Positions 7,678 to 15,291 of a stretch of DNA of 64,000 bases are shown here, piece after piece. Source of the DNA: CAVRXQ01 sp963725215 (GTDB taxonomy: Bacteria > Actinomycetota > Acidimicrobiia > Acidimicrobiales > Bog-793). The translations under genes were made by a program, and so were the position numbers. The notes under the pieces were generated by a model. It did no database searches and had not been told where the DNA came from. It saw only the letters and a list, made by a program, of their open reading frames with translations. Position 1 is the first letter of the stretch; each line of letters begins with the position of its first letter. The stretch spans positions 372,001 through 436,000 of the forward strand of contig CAVRXQ010000002.1 in NCBI GenBank assembly GCA_963725215.1, given 5' to 3'.

Positions 7678-8955
7678 TCAGCGGAAGTTCGTTGGCCAGA
7701 CAAGGGTCGTGCCGAGGTAGATCATCCGCAAGAACGAGGGATCGAAAGCCGACTTCACGTTGACGCCGGCGCGGATGAGGTGCAGGCGCACGTCCTGCGC
7801 GTACTCCCGGTCTATGAGCGAGTAGTCGATGTCGCCGATCGGCTCGCTTTTCGGCCTGTATCGCACGACGAGCGCGGACTCCACGTGCCACCGGAACAGC
7901 GCGAGAGGCGCCGCGACCTCGAGCGCCGGATCGAGGAGCTTTTCTGAGTACGCGACCGTCTGTTGCGGATGCGCAACCCCCCACAAGAAGCCCTCGAGGT
8001 CGGCGCGGAGGAAGTCGGCGACCGCGCTCGGATAGCGATGTGCGAAGGGCGAGTTGACGATGAGGACACCAAACGAAGCCGCGACGTCGTAGTCGGTCGG
8101 GTTCCACACTTTGTACTTCAACCCGAGCACGTTGAGCTCGAGCGGTTCTGCGGACTTGTAGACGGGAAGCGCTTGGATCCGTCCCTGATCGATGATCGCC
8201 GGGTTGTATCCGACCTGGACCTGGTGGAGGGAGGAGAGCTTTACCCCCGCCTTCACGAGCATCGCCTCGATCTCATAGGGAATCGCGCCTTTGATTCCGA
8301 TCGTCTTGCCATCGAGCTCTGAAAGGCGCGTGATCTTCAGGTCTCCCGGCGTGACCAGCTCGGAAACCGCAGTGTGTCCGTAGGTGAGGACGCCGATCAA
8401 GTTGGCGCCGTCCACGCGGGCGGCGAGGACCTCGCTGTCGGAACCGAGTCCGCTGATCTGCACGCGATCGGCGCTGACGAGCGCGACGTTGTCGGTGCTG
8501 AGGCCAGGTTTGAGCACGACATGGAGGCACATGTCCTTGAAGTAACCCCGAGCCTGCGCGTTAATCACGTCACCGATCGAGACTGCGGGAACGTAGGCGT
8601 AGCCGGATAGGTAGATGATCGTCCCGGCTCGACGGTTGGCCGCGCACTCGGCGTGGGAGATCCCGGAAAAGGTGACCCCGCTCCCCGCCGGACCGATCGC
8701 CTTTTCGGCACGGAGATGAGGACTTTTGGTCGCCGAGGCGAGTCCGCCGCCGAGTCCGCTGAGTCCGATCGCGGCGGTGGCGATGATCGCGGCGAGCGTG
8801 CGCCTGCTCACCGATTCCGTCGCAAATGGTTGACCGAGGATCGAGCGCCGGGAGAATGACGCGGAGCCGGCTGAATCAGGGGTCTTCGGCAACGGGGCAG
8901 CTCGCGCATTCTGGGACGCTACCGAGACTCGAGATCCCGTCGATCTGCTCTCCAC
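7678..8955 (-). CDS. ABC transporter substrate-binding protein (NMT1/TauA-like), exported
   Basis: A 425-residue periplasmic-binding-type protein. After an Arg-rich segment comes SVSRRTLAAIIATAAIGLSG, a twin-arginine-like signal, so the true start may be the GTG at 8811 rather than 8955. The mature part carries the NMT1/SsuA pattern: YLSGYAYVPAVSIGDVINAQARGYF, then SADRVQISGLGSDSEVLAARVDG, then LDGKTIGIKG and FLRADLEGFLWG. The family binds sulfonates, thiamine precursors or similar small molecules. No ATPase or permease gene is adjacent, so it is an orphan here; the next sequence upstream is an IS30 remnant, which may have removed the partners. Confidence 0.75.
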   Translation of the reverse strand: MESRSTGSRVSVASQNARAAPLPKTPDSAGSASFSRRSILGQPFATESVSRRTLAAIIATAAIGLSGLGGGLASATKSPHLRAEKAIGPAGSGVTFSGISHAECAANRRAGTIIYLSGYAYVPAVSIGDVINAQARGYFKDMCLHVVLKPGLSTDNVALVSADRVQISGLGSDSEVLAARVDGANLIGVLTYGHTAVSELVTPGDLKITRLSELDGKTIGIKGAIPYEIEAMLVKAGVKLSSLHQVQVGYNPAIIDQGRIQALPVYKSAEPLELNVLGLKYKVWNPTDYDVAASFGVLIVNSPFAHRYPSAVADFLRADLEGFLWGVAHPQQTVAYSEKLLDPALEVAAPLALFRWHVESALVVRYRPKSEPIGDIDYSLIDREYAQDVRLHLIRAGVNVKSAFDPSFLRMIYLGTTLVWPTNFR

Positions 8956-9029
8956 TTGACGGCAACAAAAGACCGGGCTCCGAGGGGCGCGAATCGACGG
9001 CTCGGGGAGTTAGTGCCGCGCCCCATAAT

Positions 9030-9405
9030 GCGCGGTGGGGATCGCCGGCGGATTCAAGCGAGTGAGCGCAAGAAACTCGGCGAGTTTTTCTGATGGTTGC
9101 GTATATCCGAGCGTCTTGCGTGGGCGGCGTGAGGTGGCTGCAAGGCGCGGTCAAGTCCGCAGCACTGTGGAGCGAAGAGATTCAGCGTCCTTTCGAGCGA
9201 AGGGATACTCGTACGCAGCAGCCCGTTGGAACTCGAGTGCTCGGACTCCCACACACACCGGGCTGATGCGGATCGCAGAAGTAGATCTGGCTACCGGTAG
9301 TCGATGGTGAAGTGTTGATGTCGCGACATCTCGTGTTGCCTGATCGATGAGACGAACGGCGGAGCACCTCGGGAAGGATCGAGCGCAACGAGACCTTCAC
9401 CTCAT
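9030..9405 (-). pseudogene. Degenerate IS30-family transposase C-terminus
   Basis: Minus-strand fragments in different frames match the C-terminal catalytic half of the intact transposase next door: a TIDTGSQIYFCDPHQP-type segment, then SSSNGLLRTSIP, then a tail with TIRKTRRVSC out of frame and an end similar to the intact gene. It lacks the first part of the protein and has several frame breaks. It lies head-to-head with the 9429-10322 copy, so the two form an imperfect inverted pair. Confidence 0.7.
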
Positions 9406-9428
9406 CGCCGCGTCGACTTCGCCGGTCG

Positions 9429-10322
9429 GTGTCCTCGGTGTCGCGCGAGGTTGCTTCGAACGGAGGACGAAGGCGCTATGAGGCCTGGCGAGCGCACGAG
9501 CGTGCCTATGAGCGGGCTCGTCGGCCGAAGCCGACCAGGTTGAGCCACAAGCCGCTCGCCAAAAAGGTCATCGAGGGCCTCGAGAAGTGGTGGTCTCCCG
9601 AAGAGATCGTTCGTCGCTTGCGCGCCGAGTTCTCAAAGGATCCGATGATGTCGGTGAGCCACGAGACGATCTACAAGACGCTCTATGTCCAAGGCCGCGG
9701 AGAACTGCGCCGAGAGCTGCACCGATGCTTGAGAACCGGGCGGGCGAAGCGAAGGCCAAATGACCGAATGCAGAGCCGCGGAGCGATCCCGAACATGGTG
9801 ATGATCTCCGAGCGCCCGGCCGAGGCCGACGACCGAGCAGTCCCCGGGCATTGGGAGGGCGACCTCATCATCGGCAAGAACAATCGTTCCGCGGTCGGCA
9901 CGCTCGTCGAGCGCTCGACGCGCTTTGTTCTCTTGTTGCACCTCCCCGACGGCAGGGATGCGGAGAAGGTCGACGCCGCGATGCGAAAGGCCATCGTCGG
10001 TTTCCCCGACGAGCTCCGTCGTTCGATCACGTGGGATCAGGGAAAGGAGATGTCGCAACACCAACGCTTCACCGTCGACACCGGCGTCCAGATTTACTTC
10101 TGCGATCCCCACAGTCCGTGGCAGCGCGGATCGAACGAGAACACGAACGGACTGCTGCGTCAGTACATGCCGAAGGGGACCGACCTGTCGGTCCACAGAG
10201 CCGCGGACCTGAAGCGCTTTGCAGCCAGCCTCAACAACCGGCCACGCAAGACGCTCGGTTATATGAAACCATCAGAAAAGCTCGCCGAGTTTCTTGCGTC
10301 ACTGGTTGAATCCGCCGCCTAG
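9429..10322 (+). CDS. IS30-family DDE transposase
   Basis: A 297-residue transposase with the IS30 DDE triad: Asp in GHWEGDLIIG, Asp in ITWDQGKEM and Glu in RGSNENTNGLLRQY. The N-terminal helix-turn-helix that should precede SSVSREVASNGG is missing, because the upstream sequence changes abruptly to the inverted IS remnant. The protein is about 60-80 residues shorter than full IS30 enzymes, so activity is doubtful although the catalytic core is intact. The first possible start is GTG 9429. Clear terminal inverted repeats were not found. Confidence 0.85.
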   Translation: MSSVSREVASNGGRRRYEAWRAHERAYERARRPKPTRLSHKPLAKKVIEGLEKWWSPEEIVRRLRAEFSKDPMMSVSHETIYKTLYVQGRGELRRELHRCLRTGRAKRRPNDRMQSRGAIPNMVMISERPAEADDRAVPGHWEGDLIIGKNNRSAVGTLVERSTRFVLLLHLPDGRDAEKVDAAMRKAIVGFPDELRRSITWDQGKEMSQHQRFTVDTGVQIYFCDPHSPWQRGSNENTNGLLRQYMPKGTDLSVHRAADLKRFAASLNNRPRKTLGYMKPSEKLAEFLASLVESAA

Positions 10323-10408
10323 AGGGCGCCCCCGACCGCGGCTCAGCCGCTAAGGGTGCTCTTCGACGAGATACCTTCCATTAGAAGGTGAAGACGACTG
10401 GAGAACTG

Positions 10409-11128
10409 GTGTTAAAGCTGAAAATCATCATCGCGAGCACGAGACCCACCCGCATGGCCGATCGGGTCGCTCCCTGGGTCGTGGAGAGCGCAACCTCACA
10501 CGGCGCCTTCGACGTTGAGGTCCTCGACCTTCGTGACTGGCCGCTACCCATGTTCCAAGAGCACATCGGCACGATCGGAGACTTCAACGACCCGACGTAC
10601 TCCGAGCCGATCGTGCGCGAGTGGAATCGCAAGCTCAAGGGCGCGGACGCGTTGCTGGTAATCACCGCCGAATACCTGCACTCCATTCCCGGAGTGCTGA
10701 AGAACGCCTTCGACAACGTGTTTGTGAGCTTTGCATTGCGCAACAAACCGATCGCTGCCGTTGGTTACAGCATCGGAGTCGCCGCCGGCGTGCGAGCTGT
10801 CGAGCACCTCTTCGACGTAGCCATCGAATCCGAGATGGTGCCTGTTCGAGACACGGTGCTTATATCCAGGGTCGAGTCCGCGTTCGATGATCAGGGTGTG
10901 CCGAACGACCTTCCGACGAAGATCGCCATGTCGATAATGCTGGACGACCTCGCCTGGTGGGGGGAGCTCCTCGCGTTCGGACGTTCCAAAGGCGAGCTGC
11001 CACCGGCCGCGTTCCGGCTGAGGGCGGCAATGGCGGAGGTGGCATCCGCATCCTCAACAGGCGATGAAGCGAAGTCGACGGATGTCGATGATCGCGTGAC
11101 GGCGACGGTCAAGCGGAGCCACGGCTGA
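10409..11128 (+). CDS. NAD(P)H-dependent FMN reductase
   Basis: A 239-residue flavodoxin-like reductase: KIIIASTRPTRMADRVAPWV is the FMN phosphate loop, DALLVITAEYLHSIPGVLKNAFDNV is the signature of the family, and GYSIGVAAGVRAVEHL follows. The product transfers electrons from NAD(P)H to FMN or a quinone. I chose GTG 10409 because a TGGAGAA ribosome site is just upstream; the frame is open from 10388. The last 35 residues are Ser/Asp-rich and beyond the family core. It follows the IS30 gene by about 90 bases and has no obvious operon partner. Confidence 0.8.
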   Translation: MLKLKIIIASTRPTRMADRVAPWVVESATSHGAFDVEVLDLRDWPLPMFQEHIGTIGDFNDPTYSEPIVREWNRKLKGADALLVITAEYLHSIPGVLKNAFDNVFVSFALRNKPIAAVGYSIGVAAGVRAVEHLFDVAIESEMVPVRDTVLISRVESAFDDQGVPNDLPTKIAMSIMLDDLAWWGELLAFGRSKGELPPAAFRLRAAMAEVASASSTGDEAKSTDVDDRVTATVKRSHG

Positions 11129-11340
11129 CAGCTGATTTCGGGCCCGACAGCAGCCGCGCGCGCCCATAACGCGCGTCGGGGTGAGGCCGGCGACTGCCCC
11201 CTGCCGCCGGATCCGTGACGACGTTCCAGAACGAGGTTGACGAGAACCTCTGATCGACGCGCGAAGGCCCGCACCCCGATTGACTGCACCATCACCCGAC
11301 TACTTGGCACGAGCACGTGTGATCGCCTATCTACTCAGAT

Positions 11341-12249
11341 ATGAGAAACGGCCACGGGCCTATCCGGTCTCGGGAAGCGGATATCCGCTACCTCGGGATT
11401 GCACTTGGGCTGATCGTCGGGTTCATCGTCGTCGAAATCGTGGTTGCCGTGTTGTCCGGGTCACTTGCCTTGCTTGCCGACGCTGGCCACATGCTTGCCG
11501 ACGCAGGAGCGCTAGCAGCCTCGATCTGGGCGGCACGACTCGCGCTACGTCTTCCAGATGGGACCTTCACGTTCGGCTTCAAACGGGCCGAGATTCTCTC
11601 CGCGGCAGGCAACGGGATCACTCTTCTTGTCGTCGCCGCGCTGGTGACATTCGAGTCGATTCACCGGTTGATCCACCCTTCTGTTGTAAAGGGGCTCTCG
11701 CTAGTAATCGTCGCCTCGGCCGGAGTCCTCGTAAATCTCATCGTGGCCTTTGTGTTGACAGAGGCCGATCGCTCAAGGTTGAACGTCGAGGGGGCATTTC
11801 GACATATCGTCACGGATCTCTATGGATTCCTGGCAACGCTCATCGCCGGGATCGTGATTCTCGCGTCGAAATTTGAGCGGGCCGACGCAATCGCTTCGCT
11901 GGTCGTCGTGGTGCTCATGCTGAATGCGGGATGGGGTCTGCTCAAAGTCTCCGGACGTGTGTTGCTCGAAGCTGCACCCGAGAGCGCTGACCTGAACGAA
12001 GTCCGCGCCCATCTGCTCGAGGTCGCTCATGTGCTCGACATCCATGATCTCCACGCATGGACGGTGACGTCAGATCTACCGACCCTGTCAGCACACGTAA
12101 TCGTCGAGGAATCCTGTTTTTCGGATGGTCACGTCCCCCAGATCATCGACCAGCTACAGGCCTGTCTGAAGGGTCACTTCGACCTGGAACATTCCACGTT
12201 CCAGCTAGAACCAGCCGGCCATCGCGACCACGAACCCGGCATGCACTAG
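11341..12249 (+). CDS. Cation diffusion facilitator (CzcD/ZnT-type efflux protein)
   Basis: A 302-residue CDF transporter with six predicted helices between residues 15 and 205. The metal-site motifs DAGHMLADAG (helix II) and HIVTDLYG (helix V) are the His/Asp pairs expected for Zn/Cd/Co export by proton antiport. The cytoplasmic C-terminal domain (from about 210) has DIHDLHAWTV and SAHVIVEE, the usual regulatory metal-binding fold, and the tail is His-rich. It stands alone with more than 200 gene-free bases on each side, flanked by copies of a short repeat at 11163 and 12314. Confidence 0.9.
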   Translation: MRNGHGPIRSREADIRYLGIALGLIVGFIVVEIVVAVLSGSLALLADAGHMLADAGALAASIWAARLALRLPDGTFTFGFKRAEILSAAGNGITLLVVAALVTFESIHRLIHPSVVKGLSLVIVASAGVLVNLIVAFVLTEADRSRLNVEGAFRHIVTDLYGFLATLIAGIVILASKFERADAIASLVVVVLMLNAGWGLLKVSGRVLLEAAPESADLNEVRAHLLEVAHVLDIHDLHAWTVTSDLPTLSAHVIVEESCFSDGHVPQIIDQLQACLKGHFDLEHSTFQLEPAGHRDHEPGMH

Positions 12250-12560
12250 ATGGTGGATTCAACCGGTGCTCGCAATTCCTCAGTGAGCTAACCATCGTTG
12301 GCCGAGAAGCGTCCGATAACGCGCGTCAGGGTTTGACGTTCACGTGCCTCATATCGCCGGGCGCGTCGCACTATCTATATGCGGCCGATCGGCGCATCGA
12401 AGCGATGCCCGTGACCCGCCCTGGCGCTCATTTGGGCTACCCGCCGACGCCCACATTCCCGAGTCTGACGCGAGCCGAGGGACGGCGGGAAGCGTTCACG
12501 TAACCGCGGCGCAACCGCTTCCGGCGTACAACGTCAGCGAGGAAGGAAATCGCGAGCCTC
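12250..12560. other. Gene-free stretch
   Basis: About 310 bases before the second repeat lipoprotein. It holds one copy of the motif ATAACGCGCGTC (12316-12327) that also occurs at 11166-11177, and a purine-rich AGGAAGGAAA just before the lipoprotein start. No convincing ORF. Confidence 0.45.
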
Positions 12561-13183
12561 GTGGAGCCGACGATGATGCGATCCGCCAAAAGAACGAGGC
12601 TACGAGCCGCCGGTGTGTGTTTGGCGCTTGCCGCCGTAGCGGTGCTCCTTGCCGCGTGCGGAAACGCCCAACGTCGCCGGGCGTCGCGAGCAACGGATCG
12701 ACGACGACGACTTCGAACACGGGAGGGCCAACGAGCTCCCAGTCACCGAGCGTGCAGATGCTCCCCTTCTCTCGCTGCATGCGCTCCCACGGGGTGCCGA
12801 ACTTCCCCGACGCCAACAACAGCTCAAAGTTCCCCGGCGCGCGAACTCTCGGGGTCAGCAACTCCTTGTTCCAGGCGGCCGAGAACAAATGCAGGCCCCT
12901 CCTCCCGAACGGCGGCCAGTCGGCCCAGGCTGCGTCGCCGCAGTTGCTGGACAAAGTGCTGAAGTTCGCGAGGTGCATGCGCTCCCACGGCGTGCCGAAC
13001 TGGCCCGACCCAACCCCCACGCCCTCGGGACCTCAGCCATACGTGTTCAATCTGACGAGGGCGCACGGCTTTGACCCGAGGTCACCTCAGGTCAACAATG
13101 CGCTCAACGAATGCATGCGCATCACAGGCTTGGGCCTAACAGGCCCCCCGCCCTTTGGGCTCGAGCGCCCCGGAGGCTCGTGA
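12561..13183 (+). pseudogene. CMRSHG-repeat lipoprotein, broken by one frameshift
   Basis: The signal peptide and lipobox (VAVLLAACG) are read in one frame from 12561 and the mature protein in another: TSPGVASNGSTTTT, then CMRSHGVPNFPD, NKCRPLLPNGGQSAQAA, CMRSHGVPNWPDP and NECMRITGLG. Adding one G to the GG at about 12660-12661 restores a continuous lipoprotein of roughly 200 residues. It is a paralogue of the gene at 2642-3244, with the same two-motif layout and the same PNGGQS-type linker. Whether the missing G is real or a sequence error cannot be told from here. Function unknown. Confidence 0.75.
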
Positions 13184-13414
13184 CTGGCATTCCGGCTCGG
13201 TCGAGACGTTGCCTGCCTTCTCGCGGATCCGAAGGCAACGATCGGCCGGTTGATTAGCAATTGATTAGCAGCAAGAAATGCTGCGTTGGATCTCCCAAAG
13301 CGCAACCGCGCCCTCACCGTCGCTGCCGGACTCATCGCGCATTCTCCCGATCGGACGTCGTTCCACCGAAGTTGGCGGCGCGACTCGATGGCCCAGCAGT
13401 CGCTCCTAGGGCGT

Positions 13415-13690
13415 TCACCCGCCGGCAACCGCAGGCACGATGGAAAGCGTCTGATCGTCGTTCACGACGGTTTCCAATCCGCCGAGTAGTCGTACATCTT
13501 CGTCGTCCACGAACAGCGTCACGAATCGGCGCAGTCGATTGTCGTCATCCAAGATGCGCGCCTTGATTCCGGGATGCACCGATTCGAGCGAGTCGATCAC
13601 CTCGCGCAGCGCTCCGGCCGGAGCCGACACCTCCTTCGATTCGTCGGTGAGAGATCGCAGTTGTGTTGGCACTCGCACGGTGACGCTCAC
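13415..13690 (-). CDS. MoaD/ThiS-family ubiquitin-like sulfur carrier
   Basis: A 91-residue beta-grasp protein (VTVRVPTQLRSLT, DDEDVRLLGGLETVVNDDQTLSIVPAVAGG) ending in Gly-Gly, the C-terminus that E1-like enzymes adenylate and convert to a thiocarboxylate. It overlaps the threonine synthase gene by four bases (ATGA-type coupling), so the two are translated together. Family knowledge offers molybdopterin, thiamine, or amino-acid sulfur carriers such as mycobacterial CysO. The partner here suggests an amino-acid role. No E1 or JAB gene is adjacent. Confidence 0.85.
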   Translation of the reverse strand: MSVTVRVPTQLRSLTDESKEVSAPAGALREVIDSLESVHPGIKARILDDDNRLRRFVTLFVDDEDVRLLGGLETVVNDDQTLSIVPAVAGG

Positions 13691-14925
13691 GCTGACACCA
13701 GCTCCTTGAGCACCTCGATGGCATCGTCCAGTGACGGACCGATTGTCGCCGTCGGCTCCACGCGTCCGGCGAGGGCTTCGACGGTCTTCAGTCCGTTCCC
13801 CGTCACGTAGGCGACGACCCTCTCGTCGGGACGCACGACTCCGGAGTTCGCGAGCTTCGCCAGCGTCGCGATCGTCACTCCGCCAGCGGTCTCGGCGAAT
13901 ACTCCCTCGGTCCTCGCAAGGAGCCGGATTCCCTCAACGATCTCCTCGTCGCTCACCGCTTCGACTACCCCGCCGGTGCGCCGCACGATCTCGAGAGCGT
14001 GCCAGCCGTCGGCCGGATTGCCGATCGCGAGCGACTTCGCAATCGTGCGCGGCTTCACCGGGAGCACCTCGTCGGCTCCTGTAGCGAACGCGGCCGCGAC
14101 GGGCGCGCAACCCGCGGCTTGTGCCCCCGAGATGCGCACCGTGCGCGCTTCGACGAGCCCTACTTCGGCGAGTTCCCTGAACCCCTTGTCGATGCGCGTC
14201 AACTGACAGCCGGACGCGATCGGGACGACGACATGATCCGGAAGCCGCCAACCGAGCTGCTCGGTGACCTCGAAGGCGAGGGTCTTCGAGCCCTCCGCGT
14301 AATACGGCCGCACGTTGACGTTGACGAACGCCCAGTCGGGGTGTTCGCCCGAGAGCTCCGAACAGAGCCGATTCACGTCGTCGTAGTTGCCCTCGACGGC
14401 GATCAGCCGACCACCGAACACTGCGGTCGTCACCACCTTTGCCGCTTCGAGGTCGTGCGGGATGAAGACGACGGACTCAAGGCCCGCGACGACAGAGTGC
14501 GCCGCGACAGAGTTGGCGAGGTTTCCCGTGGACGCGCAGGCGACGACTTTCAAGCCGAGCTCGCGCGCCTTGGTCAGCGCCACCGAGACGACGCGATCCT
14601 TGAACGATCCCGTCGGGTTCCGGGTGTCATCTTTGATCCACAGATCAGATAGCCCGAGCTCTGCCCCGAGGCGCTCTGCGCGGAGCAGGGGAGTGAATCC
14701 GGCACCGAGGCTCACCGGGCTCGTCGCGTCGACGGGCAGCAGATCCGAATACCGCCAAAGATTGCGCGGGCCAGCCGCGATCGATGCCTTCGTCATCGAA
14801 TTGCGTACTCTTTCGTAGTCGTACGCGACTTCGAGCGGTCCAAAGCAAAGGTCGCATGCCGACTGGGCGAGTGCCGGGTACGAAGTTGCGCAGCTACGAC
14901 AGTACAAACCTGTGGCGAAGCTCAC
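13687..14925 (-). CDS. thrC: Threonine synthase (PLP-dependent)
   Basis: A 412-residue fold-type II PLP enzyme that converts O-phosphohomoserine to threonine. Residues 9-27 carry a CxxC...CxxC zinc-ribbon-like start found in one branch of ThrC. The PLP lysine is Lys109 in NPTGSFKDR, and ACASTGNLANSVAAHS is the phosphate/substrate loop. It is translationally coupled to a downstream MoaD-like carrier. Because ThrC-like enzymes of this branch sometimes act in other beta/gamma replacement reactions, a sulfur-using reaction with the carrier is possible but unproven. Its promoter lies in the 214-base gap it shares with the leuA leader. Confidence 0.85.
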   Translation of the reverse strand: MSFATGLYCRSCATSYPALAQSACDLCFGPLEVAYDYERVRNSMTKASIAAGPRNLWRYSDLLPVDATSPVSLGAGFTPLLRAERLGAELGLSDLWIKDDTRNPTGSFKDRVVSVALTKARELGLKVVACASTGNLANSVAAHSVVAGLESVVFIPHDLEAAKVVTTAVFGGRLIAVEGNYDDVNRLCSELSGEHPDWAFVNVNVRPYYAEGSKTLAFEVTEQLGWRLPDHVVVPIASGCQLTRIDKGFRELAEVGLVEARTVRISGAQAAGCAPVAAAFATGADEVLPVKPRTIAKSLAIGNPADGWHALEIVRRTGGVVEAVSDEEIVEGIRLLARTEGVFAETAGGVTIATLAKLANSGVVRPDERVVAYVTGNGLKTVEALAGRVEPTATIGPSLDDAIEVLKELVSA

Positions 14926-15138
14926 GGGTCCTCCTCATCGGTCGGGCATTGGCACCTTGAACCCGGCGGAATCCCGGACTTCTGGTTGCCGCGGCGTCAA
15001 CGGGCCCGTCCCTCAGCCGCTCTGGATGATGGCGAGAAGAAGTGTAAACGAGATTTCGGAGACTTTTCGAGTCGCGACCCGCGACGCAGGTTCTGAGCTG
15101 CGCTCGCTCTCGACGTCTTTGAAAGCAGAGGCATTGAC

Positions 15139-15213
15139 GTGAACGAAGGGGTCTGGGAGAGTCTCGACGTGGAGAGAACGCCTCTTCTTTCGTCGATCCT
15201 CCTGCTGACCTGA
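15139..15213 (+). CDS. leuL: Leucine-rich leader peptide of leuA
   Basis: A 24-codon frame from GTG 15139 to TGA 15211 with an AGAGG ribosome site upstream. Its last residues are PLLSSILLLT, holding five leucine codons and one isoleucine codon just before the stop. It sits directly in front of two hairpins and leuA. This is the layout of ribosome-mediated attenuation: scarce Leu-tRNA stalls the ribosome on the CTN codons. A shorter start at GTG 15169 is possible. Confidence 0.75.
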   Translation: MNEGVWESLDVERTPLLSSILLLT

Positions 15214-15214
15214 C

Positions 15215-15271
15215 GGCGAGCGCTCGTTCGCGCTCGCCCAACCTCCTGGCCGATTGGTCAGGAGGTTTTTT
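15215..15271 (+). terminator. leuA attenuator: pause hairpin and U-tailed terminator
   Basis: The first hairpin (15215-15238) has a perfect nine-base stem, GGCGAGCGC with GCGCTCGCC. The second (15240-15267) pairs AACCTCCTG with CAGGAGGTT and runs into six Ts at 15266-15271, a classic intrinsic terminator. It ends 20 bases before the leuA start, and the leader peptide stop is just upstream of the first hairpin. Confidence 0.8.
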
Positions 15272-15291
15272 GTTCCCGAGAAAGGAATCCG

